Positions 26,701-34,089 of a DNA stretch of 52,329 bases are shown here, in pieces (within the stretch, counting starts at the first letter, position 1; each line of letters opens with the position of its first letter). A program made the translations under genes and the position numbers. The notes beneath the pieces were generated by a model that worked only from the letters and a program-made list of their open reading frames with translations, was not told the DNA's origin and searched no databases. The DNA is from an uncultured Akkermansia sp. (GTDB lineage: Bacteria > Verrucomicrobiota > Verrucomicrobiia > Verrucomicrobiales > Akkermansiaceae). The stretch is from contig CANQJI010000007.1 of the NCBI GenBank assembly GCA_947624205.1, forward strand, positions 1 through 52,329, given 5' to 3'.

Positions 26701-27184
26701 TCTCAACATGGGTGAGGAGATGGCCTACACGATCAAGATGAACGAAAAGACAAGTATCGAGCCCTTCTTCGCTGTAGAGAGCAGCTTCAACCGTGTCAAT
26801 TCCTTCACTGAGTACGGCGCCGGCACAGCCTCCATCGGTGCGCAGGATTCCGAGGCCTGGGCGACAGACCTGTCACTTGGCGTTCGTACGACGCATGCAT
26901 TCTCCGCGGTTCCCTCCGCCCCGGCTGCTGTCTTCACGCTGCAGGCAGCGCTCGTAGCATCGGTGGGCGATAATTGGGAAGAGATGACGCTGAGTTACAC
27001 GGGAGCGCCGGACATGTCCTATGAGGTGCGTCCGGCTAAGCGTAACCGCTGGGGCTTCACCATCGGTACCTCTATAGGATTGCCTGTCAGTGAGAATTTC
27101 TCCGTGATAGGCGGAGCAAATGCGACGCTGCGCGGAGACTCGAGCGAGTTTTCGGGTAGTGTGGGGCTGCGCTTCAACTTCTGA
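20765..27184 (+). CDS. Giant autotransporter with beta-helix passenger
   Basis: 2139 residues, type Va secretion. The signal peptide (MKLHLPLPLRFALLAVCAVAVSHA) is followed by a ~1000-residue passenger rich in Asn/Gly/Ser/Thr with many NN-T and SGN turns, typical of a right-handed beta-helix. Autotransporter-associated strand repeats follow: GEGKLTINTANAYTGGTVLEAG near 1163, GANTYTGKTTVQSGTLTVSGG near 1280, and YSGDISVLGGTLEVG near 1570. The last ~280 residues form the outer-membrane beta-barrel and end in Phe (GSVGLRFNF). Likely an adhesin or surface glycan-interacting protein; no enzymatic domain is seen. It stands behind the inverted-repeat switch at 20543-20707, suggesting phase variation. 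No Shine-Dalgarno sequence precedes the ATG. Confidence 0.93.
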   Translation: MKLHLPLPLRFALLAVCAVAVSHAVQSAGPTPCEFSATLGNVMQSQTLNSDLSYDDGTLEGYEVHVRVGTNEHVVRYYFPYGTNDSVTTKSVHSFGVSVYHKDTSTPVQRALSAEVNFTLDGDNKKYSYKVQIEEGKGNVAWIIPYKKGVVKMEEMDVILISGTNYSSNGGTGENWDTPFHECPVNNYSKGYINCLDISISNSNAFTFEKGDHSKVGPNLGALTTDGSLTLTNVNQVSLNDNIGRVMVGSIFTWKNAGTGVGTFSGNKDIMFYDKSGVTIEGVEQVDFANNENTIFKDALVNQVIFKEIGTLVFSGNRAETGVITEGGSSRLENSSLLKMVGDMMFEDVSTLKFTENTATKEYLFTYLIPHTKNCEEIYITNNTAEQGSVLCGVGAASALLNLENTKKGLYINENTARLKVGENYKPVLVTGDIIASGSSEKQAVFEMNDNTGTGAFSALNSGKISAQTFASLTISGNKIQNQTAYGSSSQVLTGELALSGIGTVSLSDNIYETTNKYMSALTSGSIEDFANLRIEGNMFGYDMETGQSVQALEAGALLAGLTVSGRVGESTMVIRDNKIAGKSTNSSSTTNRLDPVEFENLQSFEMKNNSAINSRIFSSVTLNNIGTINVEGNTITDDSSKVNTSAMLSGVRGSNIGNNEIVIKNNTVQSYLDAHGAAIACGGNQGMTITSSHVEISGNKSIGQTSAGGAALWLDDENPNTNSMLFEGCGTIAITDNGAQSDDIENAQGGAIHAKENLEFKDNESVVLRGNYVRDTSGENCHLNAIYFADDEAELRIKASAGQTFTSYDGIYVQDDLCINGDEEDQSTAYTGTVTFSGVHAKEDLAKLKSNYTEAELEASKTVHTDYRAKVYRGTLVLDHSILEVNREYDIFWSTALLSQATPHFESTQDALLVMKGAEIRTKAMLNLSIPTYGLSSIAKADFSESNVIDAFLLNAEGGTWTFRLSDVNKETPVLRIEFTEGGAGLCSLTTTDMTFDIQSATSNFTKGKYILLSFNTENGSWDTYGDVTLTGLAKSSSIGESKGEGDVYFVQQGTERQLIFESAEDIVSRRDNTTLTWRGERGTWRNEAGSGENPTWTADVEDVNFYTGDGVVFKNAANVTIEGTVRPGSVLVENAEGQDVVFTGSGQITDVDIPSKQVVLTKRGEGKLTINTANAYTGGTVLEAGTLVTGNANALGVGGVMLNGGTLDMGGQAVGNTVTVKKAASITNGGAYTGKLVLDGGTLDGAVNLAQDAELKNGTVTGVLSGKGGVVVSGGAVTLSGANTYTGKTTVQSGTLTVSGGVASKEIEVQSGGTYSGTLSGPDLTVTLAGGTLKGNVTLDGGVALNSTVEGSKVDGRLNLAQGGKLGVTEGSGLFVKELVADGGTLSLDGSGDLEVGTFATTETITQVNLGMDVLDMESGTYVLLKYDTLAEGSTADHLQLESRIADERTRKQFNLELKSNSMDLLVSGESASLEWNQGSKGTWENSADGGPWDTETNDKTFFNGDSVTFNVAEEPVEVEVVGEVRPGSINVKGNQDVTFQGSGSITGRGALAKEGSGTLRMKTNNVSYSGDISVLGGTLEVGHENALGTGAVLVQNARFDAGNFAVKNHVKLAGTAGLKGANSVKELTFANGSSITADGAYVLGVNQHLLVDGHSKTRSVTPVASSFSGGFVFAGGTLSLNGGLFDLTGATVSFNPENGSSTLDLTDWEGLTYGDYTLLQGHEGQWEAGSEALFNLSLDETLQKYAELKVSEDGSSIELVIKRPSENPSISAALNRNQRAAYKTLAAIAEQGTAVGKLAEMADNVADAQDARSAAALVDRLSGAELATILSAQTEGNMAHIRRLRNSIGTGHLVSPEHRTAAYVTGYNEDTQLEQDAKGLGYKRVEWGGTVGMETGLHRRSVMGLALSSGRAYVTPDGGSRRYHEDNTRGDIYMVAYQSLNIRSTFSMGYGVHRFNVSRMLPDGSISKNGSIRGNSLNMGEEMAYTIKMNEKTSIEPFFAVESSFNRVNSFTEYGAGTASIGAQDSEAWATDLSLGVRTTHAFSAVPSAPAAVFTLQAALVASVGDNWEEMTLSYTGAPDMSYEVRPAKRNRWGFTIGTSIGLPVSENFSVIGGANATLRGDSSEFSGSVGLRFNF

Positions 27185-27214
27185 TTTTGTACGGTTCTGA
27201 GTAGTCACGGAGGA

Positions 27215-27256
27215 TCCCGTCGGTGCGGTAAATGAAGTGCCGACGGGATTTTCTTT
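27215..27256 (+). terminator. Intrinsic terminator of the giant autotransporter
   Basis: 9-bp stem TCCCGTCGG / CCGACGGGA (27215-27223 and 27240-27248) with a 16-nt loop and the tail TTTTCTTT. Confidence 0.85.
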
Positions 27257-27311
27257 GGGTACGTCAGCCATGACATGTAACTGGGGTGAAATTCCCCAAA
27301 GAGCCGCTGAC
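27253..27311 (+). other. Compact structured segment of unknown nature
   Basis: GTCAGC (27263-27268) can pair with GCTGAC (27306-27311), enclosing a GGGGTGAAATTCCCC hairpin; alternatively CTTTGGG (27253-27259) pairs with CCCCAAAG. It lies directly behind the terminator and in front of repeat copy 5, with no gene downstream on this strand. Confidence 0.3.
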
Positions 27312-27369
27312 AGGGCAGAATCAAATAGCCAAAAGCAACTGCGTCACGATAACGTGGGGTGGGGAGCAC

Positions 27370-27804
27370 GGCAAACGCATTTGAGGAGAAGTGAAGCAAC
27401 AGAGAAATGTCCTTATTGACTGATATTGCCATTTATACGCATGTTCACCAAACTCACGCGCTTCGCGCGGGAACTCCCCAAATCGTACATCGAAAATTGA
27501 CTCGCCGCCGCCCCATCGGCGGTTCACCCCTGCGGGGCAGCGCATGCGCGCTGTCCATCCGCACTTACGCCGTCGTGCGTGTTGTACATCGTACACAGGC
27601 AGACTTGTCTGCCACCGCCGCCGCTTTCTAACTACGCCCGCCGGTCGTTCCATAATTCCGCCATCGCATCTGCTCCGCAAAATTCGCGCGCAAGCGCGGG
27701 AATTTTCCAAATCGTACATCGTACGTCGTAAATCGTACATAGGCAGACCCCGTCTGCCACCGCCTCGTACATAGGCAAACGCTTTTCCTAATGCGTTTGC
27801 CTTG
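27370..27804. repeat. Dispersed hairpin element, copy 5 (type I, full length)
   Basis: Very similar to copy 2 throughout: GGCAAACGCATTTGAGGAG start, TTATTGACTGATATTGCC, CGCGCTTCGCGCG and CGCGCAAGCGCG hairpins, two GGCAGAC/GTCTGCC stems and the GCAAACGC/GCGTTTGC terminal hairpin. Fills the gap between two convergent genes. Confidence 0.88.
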
Positions 27805-27820
27805 GGTCTTGGTCTGACTT

Positions 27821-29290
27821 TCAAATGATGGCGGTCAGATAAGGGAAAAGTGACGTGGCGGGAACGCTCTGAGGAAATCCTCGATGTGCCCACGCGTGCT
27901 CGGCAGCGCGTCCGCAGAGGTACGCGGCAAGGGCGGCTGAATGGAAACAAGAAAGCCCGGCAGCTGCAAGAGCCGCCACAACGCCGGCGAGCACATCCCC
28001 TTGACCACCGGTCGCCATAAAGGAGCCACCGCTGCTGTTGTAACAAATCGAAACACCATCGGTGATGATGCTACGTGCCCCTTTGAGCAATAACGTGCAG
28101 GATTTTTTTGCCACAAATCGCATCGCACTCTGAATTCGGGTGAGTTCAGAGCTTTCGGGGAAAAGGCGCCGCATTTCTCCGGGGTGTGGGGTGAGGAGGC
28201 CACGTTGAGGAAGTTTCAACCCATGGACGGCAACGGCATTAAGAGCCCCCGCGTCCAGTACCACTGGACAGTCTGCCGCACTCCAAAGATTCTGTAAGGC
28301 CTCGGCTTCCTCTTTCGTCAACTGGCCGAATCCTGGTCCGACCAGGAATGCCTGTGCATCCTGAGTCGGTACTTCAGAAAAATCCCGCACACCGTGCACC
28401 ATCACCTCCGGAGCGACTTTGACTGCAAGAATGGAATAGATGCTCTGCGGGCAATAAAGCTCCACCAATCCTGCTCCGGCGTAGAGAGCAGCCTCAGAAG
28501 CCATGCAAGCAGCTCCGATGAAGCCCGGGGATCCTGCAAGAATGCGTACCCGCCCCGCACGGTTCTTGAAGCAGGAATGCGCACGACGTGGCAGAAGTCT
28601 CAATGTACTGTCGTCTGTCACGCGTAGATTACTCTCACCCGGATCAGCCTCCGGCAAGGATACACAAAGAAGCCGTCCCACATAATCTTCAGCTCCGTCC
28701 GCGAGCATACCGGGTTTAACACAGCCGATAGCGAGAGTGGCATCTGCACGCACAGATTGAACACAGCACACACCTGTGTCTGCCTGCAAACCAGTTGGAA
28801 CATCGATAGCAAGGGTCAGAGAACGCAGAGAGGATTCCCTCAGGGAGTTGAGCTCCTGCACAAGAGTTGCGTACTCCTGACGAAGCTCACCACTCGCTCC
28901 ACTGCCAAGGAGGCCATCAATAATGAGTGCTCCATTCTCGCCGATTCGCGGTTTCTCCTGAGTAATTATGAGGCATCCGGGCGAGATGGACTTGATCTGT
29001 TGCCGCGTCTCGGCAGACATCATTTCCGGTGACACTGCGCAGCGTAGCAGAATATTCTTGAAACCCAGCGCATGCGCGATGCCAACGGCGTCTCCGGCGT
29101 TGTTGCCCTTCCCCGCATACACGATGGCAAGAGGAAAACGACACGGAGCGTTGGCGAACTGAGGATCCCGTCGTAAGACGTCAACCGCACGATCAATAGC
29201 GCACTGCATGAGCAAAGCAGAGGAAACACCTCCCCTTCCTATAGCAGAGCACTCCGCCTGACGCATCACTTGACAGCTGTGCACAAACAT
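27821..29290 (-). CDS. nnr: Bifunctional NAD(P)H-hydrate repair enzyme (epimerase/dehydratase)
   Basis: Repairs hydrated NAD(P)H. The N-terminal YjeF-type epimerase domain (about residues 1-225) shows YAGKGNNAGDAVG (the GxGNNxGD motif) and AIDVPTGL. The C-terminal dehydratase domain (about 235-489) shows RVRILAGSPGFIGAACMAS, LTPHPGEMRRLF and the nucleotide motif FMATGGQGDVLAGVVAAL. Both domains look complete, and 489 aa fits the fused enzyme. The start may be ATG 29290 or the Met nine codons in (MRQAECSA), which is closer to the usual N-terminus. Downstream of the permease gene by about 24 bp, probably one transcript. Confidence 0.94.
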   Translation of the reverse strand: MFVHSCQVMRQAECSAIGRGGVSSALLMQCAIDRAVDVLRRDPQFANAPCRFPLAIVYAGKGNNAGDAVGIAHALGFKNILLRCAVSPEMMSAETRQQIKSISPGCLIITQEKPRIGENGALIIDGLLGSGASGELRQEYATLVQELNSLRESSLRSLTLAIDVPTGLQADTGVCCVQSVRADATLAIGCVKPGMLADGAEDYVGRLLCVSLPEADPGESNLRVTDDSTLRLLPRRAHSCFKNRAGRVRILAGSPGFIGAACMASEAALYAGAGLVELYCPQSIYSILAVKVAPEVMVHGVRDFSEVPTQDAQAFLVGPGFGQLTKEEAEALQNLWSAADCPVVLDAGALNAVAVHGLKLPQRGLLTPHPGEMRRLFPESSELTRIQSAMRFVAKKSCTLLLKGARSIITDGVSICYNSSGGSFMATGGQGDVLAGVVAALAAAGLSCFHSAALAAYLCGRAAEHAWAHRGFPQSVPATSLFPYLTAII

Positions 29291-29314
29291 ACAAACGGAG
29301 GAGATTACAAGTTC

Positions 29315-30550
29315 TTACGTTTTCGGCTCCGGCAGCTCGCCCGAATGACACGGCGCATGATGCAGAGTGGACCAGACGTAACGTATAAAAATCACCTTCA
29401 GTGCAGCAGTGAGAGGCACCGCCAGCAACGCACCCACGATACCACCAAGAACACTGCTCCAGAAAAGAACCGAAAACATGATCGTCAGATCGTGCATGTG
29501 CAACCTCTTGCCCAGCACGCGCGGCTGAAGAAACCAACCATCCAGCTGGCTCACACACAGAAAGATGAGCAACACTGCAACCACGTGCCCGGCATCATGC
29601 CAGGTAACCCATGCTATAAGCAACGCTGGGATACTCGTGAAAATCATTCCAATGTAAGGAATGATACCAAGGAGGGCAGCCGCAGCACCGATAGTGATGG
29701 CATATGGCAGCCCCATCACCTTAAGAGCAATACCGAGCAAGATACCATCGATGAAACTCACCAACATCTGACCACGCACAAAAGAGATGATGTAATCATT
29801 GATTTGCCGTAATGTTTCAACAACCTCCTGCCGAAATTTTGAGGCTCGTAAAGGCAGGATAGTGTGCCAGTTTTGCTCGATAACTTCCCCCTGAAGCAAG
29901 AAGTAAAAGAGGAACACAGGAATCATCACCAGTCCGATAATCATTCCGAGCGAACCGTAAATGGCACGCGTACCGGCAGTGAACCAGTGTATACCCGCTC
30001 GAGTGATGGATTCGGAGTGGTAATCCAGCACGGCAAGAGCTTTTGCCGTGTAATCATCTTCTGCCGGTTGCCGGAATAGCGCCGCAGTGCCGGCAGTGCT
30101 ATCATCGCGGCGTGTCTGGTCGTAGAGGGCGTCAATAGCACGCTGAGCAAGCGTATTAGTGTTGATAAAATTTTGTCCTGTTGTCACCGCACTGGCGAGA
30201 ATCTGATTTTGCTTTGAGAAGAGCAGTCCGGTCTGCTCCACAAGCGGGGGCACAATGGCGGCTCCTAATCCCGCCACTACCACAGCAGCTCCGGCCAATA
30301 CGAGAAGCACTGCAATGATACGCTTGCGTACTCGTCTCTGTACTCGCACCACGCAAGGGTACAACAGATACGCCAGTGCTCCTGCAATAATCACCGGGAG
30401 CAACACCGGCTCCAGTGCCACGAAGAGCGCGACCAGACCAAGAATGAGTCCCGTTGTGAGACCCACGATAGTAAAGATGCTCAACCCTGTAAGTGCCCCC
30501 CAACAAGCGGCACGTTGGAAACGCGTTGGATTCTCTCTCTGCTCAGCCAT
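29315..30550 (-). CDS. AI-2E/PerM family membrane permease
   Basis: About eight transmembrane helices in 411 residues with the family layout: two N-terminal helix pairs, a long central cytoplasmic or periplasmic region (about residues 120-195), and a C-terminal block (PYAITIGAAAALLGIIPYIG, then LGKRLHMHDLTIMFSVL and GIVGALLAVPLTAALK). Family members have been linked to autoinducer-2 export or Na+/H+ exchange; the substrate is not predictable. ATG 30550 is 9 nt after the predicted -10 box, so the message would be nearly leaderless. nnr follows. Confidence 0.9.
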   Translation of the reverse strand: MAEQRENPTRFQRAACWGALTGLSIFTIVGLTTGLILGLVALFVALEPVLLPVIIAGALAYLLYPCVVRVQRRVRKRIIAVLLVLAGAAVVVAGLGAAIVPPLVEQTGLLFSKQNQILASAVTTGQNFINTNTLAQRAIDALYDQTRRDDSTAGTAALFRQPAEDDYTAKALAVLDYHSESITRAGIHWFTAGTRAIYGSLGMIIGLVMIPVFLFYFLLQGEVIEQNWHTILPLRASKFRQEVVETLRQINDYIISFVRGQMLVSFIDGILLGIALKVMGLPYAITIGAAAALLGIIPYIGMIFTSIPALLIAWVTWHDAGHVVAVLLIFLCVSQLDGWFLQPRVLGKRLHMHDLTIMFSVLFWSSVLGGIVGALLAVPLTAALKVIFIRYVWSTLHHAPCHSGELPEPKT

Positions 30551-30559
30551 GATGGTGAA

Positions 30560-30589
30560 ATTCTACACTTTCCCAAACAGCTCTGTCAA
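30560..30589 (-). promoter_or_regulatory. Predicted promoter for the permease-nnr operon
   Basis: Leftward TTGACA (30589-30584), 18 bp, TAGAAT (30565-30560); start codon 9 nt further on. Its -35 box is only 10 bp from the oppositely oriented -35 of the plus-strand promoter. Confidence 0.6.
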
Positions 30590-30599
30590 CTAAAAAGAC

Positions 30600-30627
30600 T
30601 TGACAAGGAGCATCATTAGTGTATAGT
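30600..30627 (+). promoter_or_regulatory. Predicted promoter for the small gene at 30636
   Basis: TTGACA (30600-30605), 16 bp, TATAGT (30622-30627). GTG 30636 follows after 8 nt. Confidence 0.6.
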
Positions 30628-30635
30628 TCGGCGTT

Positions 30636-30899
30636 GTGGCAATACCCCGTGTCCCTTCCCTTACACTGCCTACCGGCAATTTCGATGAAATGCTCGCTAT
30701 GAGTAACCGTCGTCTCATCGGGGTGCTGCGTACTGCTGTCTTCGCTCCGGAAAAGATGATGCGGTTCTCCCCGCGTCCACCGGAAGAACATGATGCCTAC
30801 ATCATTCGGCACGAACCTAATCGGATCATCGTGCGCCTCTATGCAAACGGAGAAGAGATATTCCGTTGCTGCCTTGTTCCGGATCAAGAGTATTCCTGA
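30636..30899 (+). CDS. Small hypothetical protein
   Basis: 87 residues from GTG, or about 69 from ATG 30690. The product is a mixed alpha/beta sequence (AVFAPEKMMRFSPRPPEEH, then NRIIVRLYANGEEIFRCCL) without signal peptide or membrane helix; I do not recognise it. A good promoter with a start codon 8 nt after the -10 box supports a real, near-leaderless gene starting at GTG 30636. Divergent from the permease. Confidence 0.6.
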   Translation: MAIPRVPSLTLPTGNFDEMLAMSNRRLIGVLRTAVFAPEKMMRFSPRPPEEHDAYIIRHEPNRIIVRLYANGEEIFRCCLVPDQEYS

Positions 30900-30908
30900 C
30901 CCCTCTGG

Positions 30909-31147
30909 GACAAACGCATTTGAGGAGATGTGAATCAACACAGGGATACCCTTATTGACTGGTATTATCGTTTATACATATCAAAAATCATGACAACAAG
31001 AGGTCATCATGATGATGACTCTGAAGGGATTTCAGCATACATTAATGATCCGAAAAAATCTGCGCAATGCGCACATTATTAATAAATCGTACATCCAACA
31101 TCGTACGTCGTACATAGGCCAACGCATTTCCTAATGCGTTGGCCCTG
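30909..31147. repeat. Dispersed hairpin element, copy 6 (type II)
   Basis: Same ends and left module as the others but a different interior: ATGACAACAAGAGGTCAT, an ATTAATGATCCG stretch and a GCGCAATGCGC hairpin. The terminal hairpin reads GGCCAACGCATT / AATGCGTTGGCC, a two-sided change from the usual GGCAAACGCATT / AATGCGTTTGCC. Confidence 0.88.
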
Positions 31148-31228
31148 CACTCCTCCGCCGACTCGCTCCTTCAAAAATGAGAGAATAAAGATCACGCGCT
31201 AAGAAAACGCGCCCCCCCATCTCTCAGT

Positions 31229-32341
31229 TCAAGGACGTCTCTTTCCGGATTTGGCGTGCAAAGCCATAACTTTTTCAAAAGCGGCACGTTGTCGCGCTCG
31301 ACTAGCACTGGCAGCAATACTGTTCATTACCATAGACAACAGGATCAATATGGCAACTCCAAGGGCAAAATAGTGCCACCATTCCGGATTTTCAATTCCG
31401 ACAGACTTCAACCAATCCGGTGGCTCGCCCAGGAATTCCTCAAAAGAAGAGTCACCACCACCTTCCTGAATCTCTACGCTCTTCGTACGACCTGCTGAAA
31501 CTTTAGAAGGAGAGGAAGAATCACGCGATGCTCCAGCCACCAACCCCAACGCCGTCACTCCACGATTGACTTGAGGAGTATGAGCAGGGGAAGACGACGA
31601 ATCTGTTTCGGAGGAGGCAAGAGCTGAGGAGGTTCCGCCGGTAACAGTAGTTCTCCCGCCTCCGGATGCAGCTGTCCCTCCTGACTGACTGGGGCTCTTC
31701 GCCGCCAAAGGAATCGACATGCGTCGCTGTTCATCTTTGTAGAGCGCTGCGATCTCATCAGCGGTAATCTGAAGTCCCATCGCCGAACGCTGGGATTCAG
31801 GAGTCAACGTGGAGAGAACCCAACGATTCGTCGCCGGCATTGATGCAAACAGTGAAACACGAGCAATCTTTTTCTTCGTCTTGTCTGTCTCGTAGAACAG
31901 CATGGCTCCATCCTTCAATTTCATGCGCATGGGATTCTCCAATCCAAAAGTCTCCTGCACCATCTTCCGCGCTTCTTCATTTTTCGGAGGCGCCCACCTG
32001 GCCTCCTTGTCCACCTTTTCTCCTGCAATCGTCTTAGCATCCTTTAATCCGACCTTCTTCGCGACGGGCTTATTGTACTCAATGGCGATGAGCAAAACGT
32101 CCCCACTATCAGCGGTAAAATCCACAAATATTTTCTTATCGCTCAATTGCCAGGTACGCCGAATCGTTCCGTCCCCCAGTACCTTGTACATGTAATCCTT
32201 GCTCAGAGTATCATCCGCCTTGTCTCGGTTCATGGGCAACGCTAAGTCGTGAACTTCAAGCGCGCATCCAAAACTACTCCAAATCAAAAAAACGGCCATC
32301 CATGTAAAAATCTTGCCTTTCAACCCATTCAATGCATTCAT
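31229..32341 (-). CDS. Exported protein with C-terminal membrane anchor, unknown function
   Basis: From ATG 32341 (MNALNGLKGKIFTW) there is a signal sequence ending near SSFGCALE. A beta-rich domain of ~190 residues follows (RRTWQLSDKKIFVDF, LLIAIEYNKPVAKK, MRMKLKDGAMLFYET), then a Ser/Gly/Thr-rich linker (about residues 210-300), and a single helix (WWHYFALGVAILILLSMVMNSIAA) with a basic tail (SRARQRAAFEKV). This suggests a periplasmic domain tethered to the inner membrane by its C-terminus. Not recognised. It is divergent from plsX, with a repeat element in between. Confidence 0.7.
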   Translation of the reverse strand: MNALNGLKGKIFTWMAVFLIWSSFGCALEVHDLALPMNRDKADDTLSKDYMYKVLGDGTIRRTWQLSDKKIFVDFTADSGDVLLIAIEYNKPVAKKVGLKDAKTIAGEKVDKEARWAPPKNEEARKMVQETFGLENPMRMKLKDGAMLFYETDKTKKKIARVSLFASMPATNRWVLSTLTPESQRSAMGLQITADEIAALYKDEQRRMSIPLAAKSPSQSGGTAASGGGRTTVTGGTSSALASSETDSSSSPAHTPQVNRGVTALGLVAGASRDSSSPSKVSAGRTKSVEIQEGGGDSSFEEFLGEPPDWLKSVGIENPEWWHYFALGVAILILLSMVMNSIAASASRARQRAAFEKVMALHAKSGKRRP

Positions 32342-32410
32342 AGACTTCGGTATCTTCGCGCTCAGGGTACCATAAGCCACCCCTGCTGTAAAGTAAAAAA
32401 GGCTCATTTT

Positions 32411-32823
32411 CAGGGTAAACGCATTTGAGGAAAGTCAATCAACAGAGCAAATGCCCTTATTGACTGATATTATTGCCTATACGCATCATAAATCATGCCG
32501 GCAAGTGCTCCCTGCCGAATTCGCGCGCAAGCGTGGGAACTTTCCAAATCGTACTTCGTACATCGTACCTCGTACATAGGCGGCACCAGCCGCCACCGGG
32601 CGCCCCCGCCCCCGCCGCTTTCTAACCACATCCACGCGTTGCCTCACATTTCCACCACCGCACTTGCTCCGCCACACTCGCGCACTTCGCGCGGGAACTT
32701 TCCAAATCGTACTTCGTACATCGTACCTCGTACATAGGCGCCACCGTCGTCCATCGTACATAGGCAGGCCCCGTCTGCCTCCGTCGTACATAAGCAAACG
32801 CATTTCCTAATGCGTTTGCCCTG
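32411..32823. repeat. Dispersed hairpin element, copy 7 (type I)
   Basis: CAGGGTAAACGCATTTGAGG start and GCAAACGC/GCGTTTGC terminal hairpin ending CCCTG. The variable stem is GGCGGC/GCCGCC (32579-32594) here instead of GGCAGAC/GTCTGCC. Lies between divergent genes, upstream of the plsX promoter. Confidence 0.88.
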
Positions 32824-32841
32824 ATCACATTTGCTTTTAAG

Positions 32842-32869
32842 TTGACTTCGTCGCTGGGTGTGGTAGAGT
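32842..32869 (+). promoter_or_regulatory. Predicted plsX promoter
   Basis: TTGACT (32842-32847), 16 bp, TAGAGT (32864-32869); about 25 nt leader before plsX. Confidence 0.5.
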
Positions 32870-32900
32870 ACGTCAGACGAATTGCACACTCTAACGACGT

Positions 32901-33953
32901 ATGAAAATTGCATTGGATGCCATGGGGGGAGATAACGCTCCGCATATCAACATCGGAGGTGCAGTAGAGGCGCTCAAGAACATTTCAGAACTCGAAAAAC
33001 TTTTTTTAGTAGGAGACAAACACAAATTACGCCCCGCATGCGATGCCGCTGGCATCGGATCCAACCCTCGACTGGAAATTGTACATGCTCCGGACGTAGT
33101 CACCATGGAGGAAAGCGGACTTGCCGCTGTGCGTCGCGGTAAAACTTCCTCCATTAGCACAGCGGTGGACCTCGTTAAAAGTGGGGCAAGTGATGCGGTA
33201 GTCTCCGCCGGCAACACCGGTGCAGCAGTAGCGGCAAGTACCATTAAACTGCGTTTGTTGGAGGGGGTGGAGCGTGCGGGAATTGTATCTCCCATGCCGA
33301 GCGTGCACGGCTATGTGCTGGTGAGCGATACGGGAGCAAACCCGGATGCTAAACCGAGTCACCTGGTTGGATATGCAGTGATGTCGGCTATGATGGCTCG
33401 CTACATTTATGGACGCACGACGCCAAACGTGGCTGTGATGAGCAATGGAACCGAGGATTGCAAGGGGAGCGAATTCTCCAAGGAAGCGTATCGCTTGCTG
33501 CATGAACTTGCGAAACAAGAGCTGCTTCCATTCCGATTCACCGGGAACTGTGAGGGACATGACCTGTTCGAAACGGAGCTGGATGTAGCCTTGACGGATG
33601 GCTTTACAGGAAACATCCTTCTCAAGAGCGTGGAAGCGACGGCAAAGGCCTTTGCGCACTGGATGAAGGCAGGCATCAAAAAAAGCCCGGTAGCAATGAC
33701 CGGAGCCCTGCTGATGCGCTCTGTATTCCGCGACATTGCCCAAAGCATGAGCGCCGACAGTGTAGGCGGTTGCCCGCTTATGGGGGTGAACGGCGTCTCC
33801 ATCATCGCCCACGGTTCTGCAAACGCAACGGCTATTTTCAATGCTTGTCGCATGGCCGAAGGAATGCTCCACCACAGCGTAAATGATCGCATTGTGGAAT
33901 GCATGACTAAAATTAATCCTCGCCTCCATGAGTTACTCCGGAAGGCAGACTGA
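32901..33953 (+). CDS. plsX: Phosphate acyltransferase PlsX
   Basis: Converts acyl-ACP and phosphate to acyl-phosphate for PlsY, the first step of phospholipid synthesis; a peripheral membrane enzyme. The N-terminus MKIALDAMGGDNAPHINIGGA and SAGNTGA near residue 97 are family hallmarks, as are the NGTEDCKGSEFSKEA and CEGHDLFE blocks and the C-terminal GVNGVSIIAHGSAN. 350 aa is normal. Unlike in many bacteria there is no rpmF just upstream and no fabH just downstream. Here a repeat element precedes it, and kdsD lies convergent. Confidence 0.95.
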   Translation: MKIALDAMGGDNAPHINIGGAVEALKNISELEKLFLVGDKHKLRPACDAAGIGSNPRLEIVHAPDVVTMEESGLAAVRRGKTSSISTAVDLVKSGASDAVVSAGNTGAAVAASTIKLRLLEGVERAGIVSPMPSVHGYVLVSDTGANPDAKPSHLVGYAVMSAMMARYIYGRTTPNVAVMSNGTEDCKGSEFSKEAYRLLHELAKQELLPFRFTGNCEGHDLFETELDVALTDGFTGNILLKSVEATAKAFAHWMKAGIKKSPVAMTGALLMRSVFRDIAQSMSADSVGGCPLMGVNGVSIIAHGSANATAIFNACRMAEGMLHHSVNDRIVECMTKINPRLHELLRKAD

Positions 33954-34089
33954 AGCCCCTTTCTCTTGACGCATCCACCGGAAAAACCAGGAGCAGTGCG
34001 CACAACACTCCCCGTGCCTGCTGAATCAGAAGCCTCGTCGTTGCCACTGAACTTTCTCAGACCGGACGAAGCCTCTATTCTCTGTCCCC

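Noticed and set aside
27281..27311. FMN or cobalamin riboswitch
   Set aside because: Only a GGTGAAATTCC-like hairpin matches; the other conserved blocks and a riboflavin or cobalamin gene are missing.
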